From IMG/VR virus record IMGVR_UViG_3300019124_000103, positions 1-64,000 of that record: a DNA stretch of 64,000 nt; one strand, given 5' to 3'. Made by a program: the position numbers and the translations under genes. Of the stretch, positions 1 through 7,976 are shown piece after piece. The notes beneath the pieces were generated by a model. That model was not told where the DNA came from, did no database searches, and worked only from the letters and a program-made list of their open reading frames with translations. Source of the stretch: a virus. Numbering within the stretch: the stretch's first letter is position 1; each line of letters starts with the position of its first letter.

Positions 1-1047
1 TCAAAGGGCGCTCCGCTTCACTTCCCGCGACCGGTCGTAGACCGTCTCCGTCGTCGCCTTGTTCTTGTGCATGTCCGGCAGCTTGCCGGTTTGCTGCTTG
101 TGCGCGGTGGCGTAGTAGGCCCGCAGCGCGTGGAAGTTGAAGCGCTCGGCCTCCGTGATGACCCCGGCCTTCATCGCGTCAATGACGCACCGCTGCCAGA
201 GCGTCTTGAAGCCCCGGGCGGTGTACTGCGTGTTGTCCCGGGTCGGAAACAGGTACAGGCAGGGACGGGCGGCGTTATTGGCCGCGATCCGGTCCAGCAA
301 GTCGGCCAGCCGGGGCGTGATCTGGATGACCTCGATGACCTCGATTCGGGCGCCTTTGCGCTGCTTGGCCCGCTTCACCCGGATCACCCCCGCGTCACGG
401 TCTACCTGCGGCCAGCACAGCGGCCGGAACTCCACCTGGCGATTGCCGGCCAGGGCGGCATATTCAGCGGCAAGCCCGATGATCCGGCGCTGGGGCGTCT
501 GCTGGTCCAGCCAGGCCAGGAACCGGCGCAGGGCGTCAGCCTGAGGCAGGACGGTCGAAGGGGTGGTTTCCGGGGGGTCCACCTCGGTCGCCGGGTTGCG
601 TTCGCAGACCCCCAACAGAATCCCGTGCTTGAACAGGTTCGACAGCAGCGCCTTCTCGATCCTGGCGCGGGTGGGCGATTCTTCCCGCTCCACGTGGACA
701 TAGCGGGCGATCAGCGGCGCCGTGATCGCGGCGATCTGCATTTCCCCGAAGCGGGCCGCCACCTGCTTCCAGGCGCCTGCATAGTCGTCCTGCGTGCCCT
801 GAGAGAGCTTCGTGAACTTCCGGTGCTTGGTGTACCGCTCCCACACCCACTTCAAGGTGCCGGTGGCGTCGGTCTGGCCGTTCATGTCCAGCACCTGCCG
901 GCAAGCGGCGTCCCGGTCGGTGCCGAGGTTGATCGGCTTGCCGCCTACCGGGTGGTACCGGTAGGTGATGAGTCCGTCCTTGCGCGGCCGCGCCTCCATC
1001 CGAGGCAGCAGACCAAAGCCGCTGGCACGCTCGCGCGGTCGTCCCAT
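1..1047 (-). CDS. int: Tyrosine recombinase integrase (P1)
   Basis: This site-specific recombinase would integrate and excise prophage P1. The 348-residue protein has the C-terminal catalytic set: Arg I in AGNRQVEFRPL, the HALR box in NFHALRAYYAT, and a nucleophile Tyr near the C-terminus in TVYDRSR. The central part resembles a SAM-like core-binding domain. An upstream in-frame extension to 1290 is low-complexity, so I chose the ATG at 1047. It overlaps the stop of the DUF4224 gene as TGATG, which implies translational coupling. The gene is last in the leftward operon, and attL would lie beyond position 1, outside the window. Confidence 0.93.
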   Translation of the reverse strand: MGRPRERASGFGLLPRMEARPRKDGLITYRYHPVGGKPINLGTDRDAACRQVLDMNGQTDATGTLKWVWERYTKHRKFTKLSQGTQDDYAGAWKQVAARFGEMQIAAITAPLIARYVHVEREESPTRARIEKALLSNLFKHGILLGVCERNPATEVDPPETTPSTVLPQADALRRFLAWLDQQTPQRRIIGLAAEYAALAGNRQVEFRPLCWPQVDRDAGVIRVKRAKQRKGARIEVIEVIQITPRLADLLDRIAANNAARPCLYLFPTRDNTQYTARGFKTLWQRCVIDAMKAGVITEAERFNFHALRAYYATAHKQQTGKLPDMHKNKATTETVYDRSREVKRSAL

Positions 1048-1271
1048 CAGGCGGCCTTCTTCCACTTCGGACCGTTGGCTGGGCCGGGCTGGGGCTTGTT
1101 GCGGCGCTCCCATTCCGAGCGCATCACCAGCGGCCGACCGTTCGGCTTGCGGTCCACCATCAGCCCGAGCCGCTTCAGGTAGCGCACCTTCGCCGCGTTC
1201 TGCACCAGGCCGGCGCAAATGCTGTCCACCTCGGCATCGGTCAACGCTGCGCCGATGGCTTCGACTTGCAT
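1047..1271 (-). CDS. DUF4224 protein next to integrase
   Basis: This 74-residue protein matches the DUF4224 pattern (LTDAEVDSICAG, then a YLKRLGL helix and GRPLVMR). DUF4224 proteins commonly sit directly before phage integrases, and their role is unproven; an excisionase-like or integrase-partner role is often assumed. Two ATGs lie side by side at 1274 and 1271. I prefer 1271 because the GGGAGGG ribosome-binding site is too close to the first. It overlaps the end of the upstream gene and the start of int. Confidence 0.75.
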   Translation of the reverse strand: MQVEAIGAALTDAEVDSICAGLVQNAAKVRYLKRLGLMVDRKPNGRPLVMRSEWERRNKPQPGPANGPKWKKAA

Positions 1272-2089
1272 CATCCCTCCCCCCGTTCAAGGTGGGCGTC
1301 TATGGCGGCGTCTAGTCCTACGTCGCTGGTGTCGGTCGTGTCGAAAGAGCCAAGAAGCAGGCCTAGCCTTTCCGACCGAAGGAACCGATAGCGCTTGGCA
1401 TCGGCCTCGGCTGCTTCGGCGCGAACACGCCACGTTTTTCGCATGGCCTGCTCGGTGTCGCGCTCAAGACGGAGTTCCCCCACCTGGGCCTCGGCTGCTG
1501 CCAGCTTCTCCCGTAGGGATGCGATCTCTTGGGATGCGACGGCGTGGTCTGTGAGAGCCGTTACCTCCCGGCCGTACTGGGCCGCCAGCCTGGCTTGGTC
1601 CTCATCAGCAGTCAGGACGATGCTTGCCCATACGTCGCTCGGAACATAGCTCCAAGCGAGGACCGGCAGTTCAGGCAGTGGTGTGGTGCTGCTCATGGGT
1701 GATCCCTCGTCTGGTCTGTGAGCGTGCCTGACGGGCACCGGGCTATCCGCTCCAGCCCTTCGGGCGTCCGCTTCTATCCCTCGCGCGTGAGCGCGGGCGG
1801 CAACTTCCGACATGCCGCACCTGTCGCAGATGCGAATGCTGCTGCGCGGGTCTAGCGCGAAGGCGTGGTGGCAGGCAGAATCGGGGGCAGCCAAACCGGG
1901 TCTTGCGTTCGCGTGAGATTCACCTTGAGAAGCGCCTTCGGGCGCTTTTCCTTTTGCTGCCTGCCACGCATGCCACAGCATCGTCTGCTCGATGCTTTCA
2001 TAGTCGACACCATCGCGCTCAAGACTGAAGGTTGAGTAACTGGTGGCCCACGCCTCGAAAGCCTCGCGCTCTGTCTTGTCGGTGCTCAT
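1271..2089 (-). CDS. Phage protein, apparent fusion with C-terminal coiled coil
   Basis: Function unknown. The N-terminal third (EAFEAWA, then a CHHAF...CDRCG cysteine pattern around residues 70-95) resembles small phage proteins. The last 130 residues form a coiled coil ending SDVGLDAAIDAHLERGEG, which also ends the separate P2 gene at 45090-45362. In P2 that coiled-coil gene starts at MSSTT behind a GAGGGATCACCC leader. The same leader and ATG occur here near 1696 but in frame with the upstream gene, so this may be an indel fusion or two overlapping products. The start at 2089 is supported by AGGAG eight bases upstream, conserved at 46417. Confidence 0.6.
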   Translation of the reverse strand: MSTDKTEREAFEAWATSYSTFSLERDGVDYESIEQTMLWHAWQAAKGKAPEGASQGESHANARPGLAAPDSACHHAFALDPRSSIRICDRCGMSEVAARAHARGIEADARRAGADSPVPVRHAHRPDEGSPMSSTTPLPELPVLAWSYVPSDVWASIVLTADEDQARLAAQYGREVTALTDHAVASQEIASLREKLAAAEAQVGELRLERDTEQAMRKTWRVRAEAAEADAKRYRFLRSERLGLLLGSFDTTDTSDVGLDAAIDAHLERGEG

Positions 2090-2103
2090 TTGGGGGCTCC
2101 TGC

Positions 2104-2736
2104 TCATGCGGCCTCCAGTTGCTTGTACGCGGCCCTGGCAATGGACAACAGCACGTCGCGGAACGGTAGCGGTGTGCGATCCCTGATCCGTTCCTTGTCC
2201 TTGCCGCCGATCATCGCCACGACACCGATGCGCCGGGCCTTCTCATAGCCATAGCGTTCAATCATCCAGGCTGGGATGCGCTGCTCACCCTTCGACCAGT
2301 TCAGCTCTGGCAGGCAGCAGCCAGCGGCATAGAGCCAGGTCGGCTTGCGGCTCTCGTGTCCGTAGTGCCCTTGCTCTACATAGCAGGCCATGCCGCCGAA
2401 AGCGTCGGCTTGCTGCCAGCCCTTGCCCTGCTCGGGAGCCTTGAGGCCGAACCATGCCCATGCCTTCGAGTGCGCCGGGTGTTCCAGTACCCCACCGAAG
2501 TTGCGCACGGCGGTAAGCGCGGCGGCGAAGCAACCTTCATCGGCGCCGAGCTTGAACTGGTGCGGCTTGGCGGTACTGCCGTGCCAGAAGCGCCCCCAGC
2601 GCTTGCAAGGCGGGTGCGCCACCACAGGGTGCGGGCCGGCGTACTGGCGGGCATCCCGCTGCTTGTCCCACGGGTCCACATCCGGTAGGCCGAAGTACAC
2701 GCCATCGGTTTCAACGAACAACGCTGCGACCTTCAT
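2104..2736 (-). CDS. Phage protein with PPC motif, cytosine-methyltransferase-like
   Basis: This 210-residue protein has VAHPPCKRWGRF at about residue 38 and VLEHPAHSKAW at about residue 83. PPC is the catalytic-loop motif (motif IV) of C5-cytosine methyltransferases, and the LEHP segment sits where motif VI (ENV/ENP) would fall. A clear SAM-binding motif I is not obvious; ALFVETDGVY at the N-terminus is the only candidate. It could be a small or degenerate DNA methyltransferase, or an unrelated protein that shares the PPC triplet. P2 has no counterpart at this place in its operon. It starts within the end of the upstream gene (ATGA-type overlap). Confidence 0.55.
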   Translation of the reverse strand: MKVAALFVETDGVYFGLPDVDPWDKQRDARQYAGPHPVVAHPPCKRWGRFWHGSTAKPHQFKLGADEGCFAAALTAVRNFGGVLEHPAHSKAWAWFGLKAPEQGKGWQQADAFGGMACYVEQGHYGHESRKPTWLYAAGCCLPELNWSKGEQRIPAWMIERYGYEKARRIGVVAMIGGKDKERIRDRTPLPFRDVLLSIARAAYKQLEAA

Positions 2737-3158
2737 TGACCACCTCCGGTGCCCTTTGCCGCCTCGCGCGCTTCTGCCTCGTCTTTGCGGCCCTCGGCAT
2801 AGGCGTCGTTCAGTGCCTGCTCAATGCCGGCCGCCATTGCCATACTGTCCAAACCAGTGTTCAGGCAGTCGGTACAGCCGTGCTCACCTAGGCCTCTGCT
2901 TCGACAGTGGCACCAGACGCGCTCTGCGTAGTTCGCGCCATGCGATTGAAGCGGACGCCCCGAAGGGGCTGGAGCGAAAAGCGCGGTCGCCGAAGGCGAG
3001 GCGCCCTGAACCTGTCCGGCTCCCAAAGGCTGGGAGAGGGAGGCGCGTAGCTGGCGCAGTTCTTCGAGAGCTTCCAGCACATCCGCATGCCCAAGCTCGA
3101 TCAGCAGCCGCTGCGTGCGGACGATCCTGCGAAGGCTCCCTGTCTTGTCGCCGCTCAC
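2733..3158 (-). CDS. Hypothetical phage protein with cysteine cluster
   Basis: Function unknown; 141 residues. The first half (DKTGSLRRIVRTQRLL to VQGASPS) is almost the same as the N-terminus of the P2 protein at 45818-46417, then the sequences diverge completely. The second half here has a CHCRSRG...HGCTDC pattern that could bind zinc. The shared head and different tails point to domain shuffling between related phages. It overlaps both neighbours by four bases. Confidence 0.6.
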   Translation of the reverse strand: MSGDKTGSLRRIVRTQRLLIELGHADVLEALEELRQLRASLSQPLGAGQVQGASPSATALFAPAPSGRPLQSHGANYAERVWCHCRSRGLGEHGCTDCLNTGLDSMAMAAGIEQALNDAYAEGRKDEAEAREAAKGTGGGQ

Positions 3159-3997
3159 ACCCCACCCCCTTGTGCGCCAGAGAGGCCGAGCCGGGCCGCG
3201 AGTCGGGTGATGATCGTCTCTAGCTGGTCAAGCCTGCCTTGGTCATCCGGTGCGTCGATGCGACCCAGCAAAAGCATGGCCTCGTCGATGTCGCTGTCCC
3301 CTGTCCAGGTGAACCGCGCCTCCCGCCCCTGCGCCGAGGGCGGCTCTGCGGGTGCTGTGGGGGTGACGCAAGAGCAGTTCACGATGTCGCTCGCGCTGCG
3401 AATTGCGGTGCCTTCCCAGAGGCAGACGGCGTCGTGTTTCGCCACTGCAGGCTGCTCTGCCTGCTCCCCGGCGGGGGCATCAACGATGTAGGTCATCAGG
3501 TGCGCGCGAAGCGCGGACGAGTACGCATTCGCAGATGCCACGTTTGACATCGCGACGCTGCCCGCCAGGAGTTCGGCCAGACGCAACGCTTGGTAGACGG
3601 CGTCGCGGGGCGAAAGGCGCTGCCTGTCGCCTGCCGGCTGCTCTGCCTGCTCGGGCACTGAGGGAGCGGCGGACAGCAGGGCTTGATACGCCCGCACTTC
3701 TGCCCAGGGAGAGCCGGCGAGGCTCGGCGCGACGCGCTTGTATGCGGCGCTCGCCTCTCGAAGCATCTGCTGTGTCGGCTCCACCGGCACCAGCTTCCAC
3801 CCCTTCGGCACCGTCAGTGCTGCGGGTGCCTGCTCGGTGGTGGCAAGGGCGGACAGTAGGATGCGCCTGGCGTTGCCGATCTTGAAGCCGCGGGCCTGCG
3901 CGATGGCGAACTCGGTCGGCCGATCCAGACCGGGGTTCTCCGGTGCCTCCAGTGCGGCCAGCGCAGCCGCCAGCGCCTCTCGTGTGGTGTCGGTCAT
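3155..3997 (-). CDS. Modular phage protein with VPKGWKLVPVEPT motif
   Basis: Function unknown; about 280 residues of Ala-rich helical segments. It contains the widespread phage motif VPKGWKLVPVEPT and linkers such as APSVPEQAEQPA and WEGTAIRSASDIVNCSCVT. The latter two are repeated nearly unchanged in the P2 protein at 46632-47291, and the former motif in the protein at 42993-43304. I placed the start at the MTDTTREAL methionine (3997), matching P2, although the frame is open to 4030. Confidence 0.6.
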   Translation of the reverse strand: MTDTTREALAAALAALEAPENPGLDRPTEFAIAQARGFKIGNARRILLSALATTEQAPAALTVPKGWKLVPVEPTQQMLREASAAYKRVAPSLAGSPWAEVRAYQALLSAAPSVPEQAEQPAGDRQRLSPRDAVYQALRLAELLAGSVAMSNVASANAYSSALRAHLMTYIVDAPAGEQAEQPAVAKHDAVCLWEGTAIRSASDIVNCSCVTPTAPAEPPSAQGREARFTWTGDSDIDEAMLLLGRIDAPDDQGRLDQLETIITRLAARLGLSGAQGGGV

Positions 3998-4209
3998 GAT
4001 GTGTGGTCCTGCTCGATGAAGCCGATGCATACCGCCTCTGGGTGGGCCTGAGGCGCTACTGGCTGCGAAAGCTCCAAGAGCTGCAGCACGCGTGCGGCAG
4101 CGAGAGTCGAATTGGGGTAACTAGTCGTCGGCCAGACGTTGTTGCCGGGTCCGATTTGTGAAACATCCCAGCCTCGCTTTGACTGCTTGATGGCGAGTTC
4201 AATGCTCAC
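3994..4209 (-). CDS. Small hypothetical phage protein
   Basis: Function unknown; 71 residues beginning VSIELAIKQSKRGWDVS. I chose the GTG at 4209 over an upstream ATG because AGGAG lies nine bases before it. The same leader precedes the GTG of the 48-residue P2 gene at 47434. GTGA overlap with the upstream gene indicates translational coupling. Confidence 0.55.
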   Translation of the reverse strand: MSIELAIKQSKRGWDVSQIGPGNNVWPTTSYPNSTLAAARVLQLLELSQPVAPQAHPEAVCIGFIEQDHTS

Positions 4210-4739
4210 GATGCCTGCTCCTGCTGTTGTGTGGAGAGGGCGCGAATGGCGCGTTCGCACTCACGAAGGCAGGGCTCAAAGTCCCCGCCATGCTGGGCAA
4301 TCTTTGTCGCCTGGCGCAGCATGTCCAGCGCACGTTCGGCCTCGCCCGCGTTGGATCGCTGCGTCGCGGTTGTGGTGTACGGGTTCGATGGCTCCTTTGG
4401 CGGCTGGCCGTAGTCGTGGGTTCGCCAGAACTCGTTCGTGCTTTCCTTCCACGCAACACCCGCAGCGAAGCCCTGCTGCCACGCCGCCGCCCCTGCGTGC
4501 TGTGGTGCTGGTGGGGTGGTGTAGAGGGGCGTTATGTCCCGCAGCTTGTCCGGGTAGCCGGGGCACCAGGCGATGCCCTCCGGTTGGTCCTTGTCGTGGA
4601 AGCCCGCCGGCTCTGCTGCCTCCTGCTGGGCGAGGGCGGCGAGAGCCCGGTTCACAAGGTCGCGTACCTCAGTTGTCAGGGTGCAGGTCTTTGCCTTCCG
4701 CAGGGCCTCTGCCGCCAGCGCTTCTCGGTCTTGGGTCAT
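4206..4739 (-). CDS. Hypothetical phage protein, P2 homologue at 47431
   Basis: Function unknown; 177 residues. The N-terminus (MTQDREALA), a central GFHDKDQPEGIAWCPGY segment and the C-terminal ALSTQQQEQAS match the P2 protein at 47431-48042, while the segments between differ. The CPGYPDKLRDITPLY stretch is the best conserved part. The leader before its start has a GGGCC/GGCCC hairpin that is also conserved in P2. Confidence 0.6.
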   Translation of the reverse strand: MTQDREALAAEALRKAKTCTLTTEVRDLVNRALAALAQQEAAEPAGFHDKDQPEGIAWCPGYPDKLRDITPLYTTPPAPQHAGAAAWQQGFAAGVAWKESTNEFWRTHDYGQPPKEPSNPYTTTATQRSNAGEAERALDMLRQATKIAQHGGDFEPCLRECERAIRALSTQQQEQAS

Positions 4740-4777
4740 ATTTGGTTTCCCGTGGGAGCTAACCCGGGCCTGCGGCC

Positions 4778-5218
4778 CTAGGCGTTCTGGAATTCGGTGC
4801 TGCGTTCATCGGCATTGATCTCAACGCCACGCATTGCCGCCGTTGCCTTGAGGAAGTCCAGCCACTCGCTGAACTCCTTTTTCCCGAACTTGCTGGTGCG
4901 GAGTCCCAGCATCACGACACCGCCGTTTAGGCCCATCGCGAGGCGTGGCGTCTCGCCTCGGAACGCGCAGGTAAGAACGTCTTTCCATTCCTCGGCTGTC
5001 ATGTGGACCATCTGCCCATTCACCGGCCACTTGAGTTGCCGTGAGAAGGCTTCGAGGATCGGCCACATGGCGGCGTTCTGCTCCGAGGACCGGCCCTCGT
5101 CCTTGATCTCCAGAACCAGCCGGTGCCCCGCCAGCAGCAGAGGCTTGATCTGCATCCACAGATCCATCAGGAGCTTGTGCGCCTGATGTGCGTTGTAGAG
5201 GCGTTGAACGATCTTCAC
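4778..5218 (-). CDS. ninB: NinB-like recombination protein
   Basis: This 146-residue protein fits the NinB (lambda Orf) family. It has a hydrophobic N-terminal helix, a HRLVLEIKDEGRSSEQNAAM segment matching the family's R-S-x-x-Q-N signature, and a central TAEEWKDVL block. NinB proteins bind single-stranded DNA and help phage recombination in place of host RecFOR. It sits directly beside the HNH nuclease, SSB, exonuclease and probable annealing protein, forming one recombination cassette. Its P2 counterpart is at 48099-48524. Confidence 0.8.
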   Translation of the reverse strand: MKIVQRLYNAHQAHKLLMDLWMQIKPLLLAGHRLVLEIKDEGRSSEQNAAMWPILEAFSRQLKWPVNGQMVHMTAEEWKDVLTCAFRGETPRLAMGLNGGVVMLGLRTSKFGKKEFSEWLDFLKATAAMRGVEINADERSTEFQNA

Positions 5219-5544
5219 GGCTTCCTCTTCAGCGTTTCCATGTCCCAGCCTTCCCGCTCGGCCATCTCTTGCATTCGTTCGACGTACTCAGCCTCTAGCT
5301 CTCGTCGCTGATCCCGGCTCATGTCAAGACAGTTGTCGTGCTGCTGATGGCAGCCGATCAATCCGAAGCGAGGGACGCAGAGGGGGAAGATCTTTGAGTC
5401 GCAAACCTTCATCCCTAGTCCCTTGCCGAAATTCGCGTGAGCCGCTTGGCTCCAACCGTCGATACCGCAACCGAAGCACGGCTTAGAGGCGACGTACCTT
5501 CTGTACGCCTCTGACCTCAGTAGCCGTGTCTTCGGGTAGAGCAT
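5215..5544 (-). CDS. HNH-type recombination nuclease (Ref/DUF968-like)
   Basis: This 109-residue protein has CFGCG, SQAAHANFGKG, then FPLC...GCHQQHD, the cysteine and histidine spacing of a His-Me finger nuclease. Ref and DUF968 proteins with this layout usually sit next to NinB. It is 95 percent or more identical to the P2 protein at 48521-48850, whereas the flanking NinB and SSB genes differ, so it is a conserved island in a mosaic. It overlaps NinB by four bases. Confidence 0.75.
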   Translation of the reverse strand: MLYPKTRLLRSEAYRRYVASKPCFGCGIDGWSQAAHANFGKGLGMKVCDSKIFPLCVPRFGLIGCHQQHDNCLDMSRDQRRELEAEYVERMQEMAEREGWDMETLKRKP

Positions 5545-5963
5545 CAGAATGGCGGGCCGTTGTCGTCGTAATCAGCCGCGTTGCCGCGCTTCATCTGGGC
5601 ATGCGTCTTCTGCTGGGCCGGCTCCCCGCCTTCACGCCCGCCAAGAAGCTGCATCTCGGCCGCGATCACCTCGGTGGTGTAGCGGTCGGCGCCGTCCTTG
5701 TCTTGCCACTTTCGGGTTTTGAGCCGGCCTTCGACATACAGCGGCTTGCCCTTCTTGGCGAACTCGCCGACAACCTCCGCCAAGCGGTCATATAAAACCA
5801 CGTTGTGCCACTCGGTTTCCTCTTGCTTGTCGCCTTGTTTGTCCTTCCAGCTCCGCGAAGTTGCTAGCGAGACATTGCAGACGGCCGAGCCGCTGGGCGT
5901 GTAGCGCACTTCTGGGTCGCGCCCAAGATTGCCGATGAGGATGACTTTGTTTACAGAGGCCAT
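5544..5963 (-). CDS. ssb: Single-stranded DNA-binding protein
   Basis: This is a canonical bacterial-type SSB of 139 residues. It has the OB-fold signature ([21 protein letters not shown], then [14 protein letters not shown] and [12 protein letters not shown]). It ends in an acidic tip DYDDNGPPF, which in this family recruits host repair proteins. It would coat single strands made by the neighbouring exonuclease. P2 carries an unrelated 91-residue protein in the same slot (48850-49125). Confidence 0.96.
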   Translation of the reverse strand: MASVNKVILIGNLGRDPEVRYTPSGSAVCNVSLATSRSWKDKQGDKQEETEWHNVVLYDRLAEVVGEFAKKGKPLYVEGRLKTRKWQDKDGADRYTTEVIAAEMQLLGGREGGEPAQQKTHAQMKRGNAADYDDNGPPF

Positions 5964-5965
5964 GG

Positions 5966-6574
5966 TTACGCAGCCAGTTGAGAAAGGGCCTTGACCTCTT
6001 CGTCTACTTCCGAGAGGAAGAGGGAGACGGCTAGGGCAAGTTGGGTGATGTACTTTTCATCGCGCTCGATGCGCTGGATGAACAGTTGAAGGTGCTCGGG
6101 GAACTCGGGGTGGTAGCTCACGAAGTCCCACCACTGGCGACCGGTGATCCACATGGCCCCCTGCACCTGGGCCATGTGTTCGGGCGGCATCTTTTGGGCG
6201 AGAAGCGTCGCAAGGTGGGTTGCCTTGTTGGGGCACTTGATCTCAAGCCCGCCATCCTTGCCGATGAGGCCATCAGGGGATGCGCCGGCCATCATTTCCG
6301 GGTGCTGGATGAAGCCGGCGTCATCAACGATTAAGCCGGTCTTCGCCATGTAGGCGATGCGAGCGAAAGGCTCTTGCTCAGTGCCCCAGGCCATCGCGGC
6401 GTTCGTATAGGTTTGCTCTGGCGTGCCGGTCAGCCGCTCGCAGACGAGCGCGGCCCGGTAGTTCCTGCGATCAGCCGCTTCGCCGCTCTTGATCGTCGCA
6501 AGAATGTCTTTGAAGCGGCTGGCGGTGGCCTTGCCGACGCGGGCCTTAAACCATTCGTCACTCTGCTGTTGCAT
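5966..6574 (-). CDS. Lambda-type (YqaJ) exonuclease
   Basis: This 202-residue protein belongs to the lambda exonuclease/YqaJ PDDEXK family. It has the N-terminal [17 protein letters not shown] segment, and the catalytic residues lie in [18 protein letters not shown] (D...E-x-K). It would resect double-strand ends 5' to 3' for annealing-type recombination. It overlaps the end of the next upstream gene, the probable annealing partner, by 17 bases. GGAG lies nine bases before its ATG. P2 has no exonuclease in the visible operon. Confidence 0.88.
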   Translation of the reverse strand: MQQQSDEWFKARVGKATASRFKDILATIKSGEAADRRNYRAALVCERLTGTPEQTYTNAAMAWGTEQEPFARIAYMAKTGLIVDDAGFIQHPEMMAGASPDGLIGKDGGLEIKCPNKATHLATLLAQKMPPEHMAQVQGAMWITGRQWWDFVSYHPEFPEHLQLFIQRIERDEKYITQLALAVSLFLSEVDEEVKALSQLAA

Positions 6575-7340
6575 TCTTCAGCTCCTTCATGCGGGCATTG
6601 AAGTAGGAGACGTACTTTTTCTTATTGGCTTGATCCAGCTCGTTCATCGCCTTGACCAGTTCGGCAACGGTCTTCGCGGCCTTCATCTCGGGGTGCTCGA
6701 TGGGCGTGTCAGGCTGAACCGTGCCCCCTTCTTCCGACGCCGCCCCGCGCAACTCGTCGGGCAAGTCCTCGATGTCCTGCGTGAAGATGTCCGAAGCGCC
6801 AAGGGCGGTTAGCGTGAAGTCGATCTGTGCCCGCTTCTTCGCCATCTTCAGGACCGTATTTGCTAGGTCACTCGGGTCCGTCCGAACCTGTTGCGAAGTC
6901 CAGATGTCATAGCCGCGCTTGGCGATGTTCCACTTGCGTCCGTACTTGACGCGGCGGCGGTTAGGCGGCGTGGCCTCGAACTCTTCTTCGCAAACAGCGT
7001 TGCGCCACTTGTACTTTTCCTCTCCGGTGGAGCACTCGCCGACTCCCTCGCCGACGACCATTCCGGTCGGCTGGTGAACGCCGATCACCTTGACCCGAAA
7101 CCGGCGCTCGTCATCGGTGCCCAGGTCTTCGACCTCGACGCGAGTTCCAATGTGGAACGTGGCAAGCAGAACTTCGGAGCCGGCCTTGTAGAGCGTGGGC
7201 TTGTCAGTGCCGGGGATCTTTCCGTAATGCGTGCCGTCCTTCATCACGGCTCGCATCACCTCCTGAACCGCATTGATGCGAGCCCGCATGTCTGCGGCGG
7301 ACATCACCTGCATTTGTTCGACCTTGGCAAGTGCGCTCAT
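6558..7340 (-). CDS. Probable single-strand annealing protein of unrecognised family
   Basis: This 260-residue protein is well conserved in phages by its patterns GTHYGKIPGTDKPTLYKAG near the N-terminus and MAKKRAQIDFTLTALGAS...FTQD near residue 180, but I do not know a proven function. Its place beside the exonuclease and SSB is where P2 has an ERF-family annealing protein (49125-49793), so an annealing role is a positional inference. AAGGAGGTG lies upstream of the ATG at 7340. Confidence 0.6.
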   Translation of the reverse strand: MSALAKVEQMQVMSAADMRARINAVQEVMRAVMKDGTHYGKIPGTDKPTLYKAGSEVLLATFHIGTRVEVEDLGTDDERRFRVKVIGVHQPTGMVVGEGVGECSTGEEKYKWRNAVCEEEFEATPPNRRRVKYGRKWNIAKRGYDIWTSQQVRTDPSDLANTVLKMAKKRAQIDFTLTALGASDIFTQDIEDLPDELRGAASEEGGTVQPDTPIEHPEMKAAKTVAELVKAMNELDQANKKKYVSYFNARMKELKNATAE

Positions 7341-7582
7341 CAATGCACCTCCTTGCTAATCACATGCCGATGCCACCAGGCCGCGAGGCGCTGCTTCCAA
7401 GTAAGCGGAGCGGGGACGTGGCACATACCCCCCGGCATCTCTCCCCACATGGGCCAGCAGTCACAGGGGCGGCGGCCTTGGTTGCAGTCCCCGGCGCAGC
7501 CAAGAACAACGGTCAGGCGCTGGGCGTACAGCTCGCGGGTCTTAACGGTTTCGACCATGGCGAAGTGAGCTTGCGCGTCCAT
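7340..7582 (-). CDS. Small cysteine-rich phage protein
   Basis: Function unknown; 80 residues with CAGDCNQGRRPCDCWPMWGEM, a Cys-rich block that may bind metal. The P2 protein at 50011-50256 is about 85 percent identical. Start and stop codons interlock with both neighbours (TGATG), so it is translated as part of a coupled chain. Confidence 0.65.
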   Translation of the reverse strand: MDAQAHFAMVETVKTRELYAQRLTVVLGCAGDCNQGRRPCDCWPMWGEMPGGMCHVPAPLTWKQRLAAWWHRHVISKEVH

Positions 7583-7764
7583 CACATCACCCCCGCCACA
7601 AGCAGGACCGCAAGGACCGCGATGACGACAACGCCGACATAGGTCGCTGCTGCGTGGCCCTTGCTGGCGAACACCTCGACAGGGGAGGCGTAGTCAGCGG
7701 GGGTGACGAACTGCCGGCTAGCTCTCGTCCAGGCGGCCGGCGTCTCCGTGAAGTTGCGCTTCAT
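7582..7764 (-). CDS. Small single-pass membrane protein
   Basis: Function unknown; 60 residues. A hydrophilic N-terminus (MKRNFTETP, then ASPVEVFASKG) is followed by one C-terminal transmembrane helix (YVGVVVIAVLAVLLVAGVM). The ATG at 7764 is preferred to an upstream TTG because GGGAG precedes it by five bases. The homologue is at 50256-50438. Confidence 0.65.
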   Translation of the reverse strand: MKRNFTETPAAWTRASRQFVTPADYASPVEVFASKGHAAATYVGVVVIAVLAVLLVAGVM

Positions 7765-7976
7765 GCTGTCTCCCAAATCACGCCCACTTGTCGGACGTTG
7801 CGTTGCCGATCGATAGCCACCACATGGATACCCTCAGAGGTGGGCCAGAAGTCCAACTTGACCCCCGCCATGTCATCCATGCCTTCGACTTGAAGGTCAG
7901 AGAGAACGAAGGGCCGGGGCGCTTGCATTGCCTCGGGTGTGGGGCAGGGCAGCAGGGTGTCGAGAAGGGCGCTCAT
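7761..7976 (-). CDS. Small phage protein, P2 homologue at 50435
   Basis: Function unknown; 71 residues with LQVEGMDDMAGVKLDFWPTS and a C-terminal VRQVGVIWETA, predicted as a small beta-rich protein. It is about 80 percent identical to the P2 protein. ATGA overlaps at both ends keep it in the coupled leftward operon. Confidence 0.6.
   Translation of the reverse strand: MSALLDTLLPCPTPEAMQAPRPFVLSDLQVEGMDDMAGVKLDFWPTSEGIHVVAIDRQRNVRQVGVIWETA

Noticed and set aside
67-1182. A 371-residue open frame on the plus strand
   Set aside because: Antisense to the P1 integrase, which has all catalytic residues; the plus-strand frame has no recognisable pattern.
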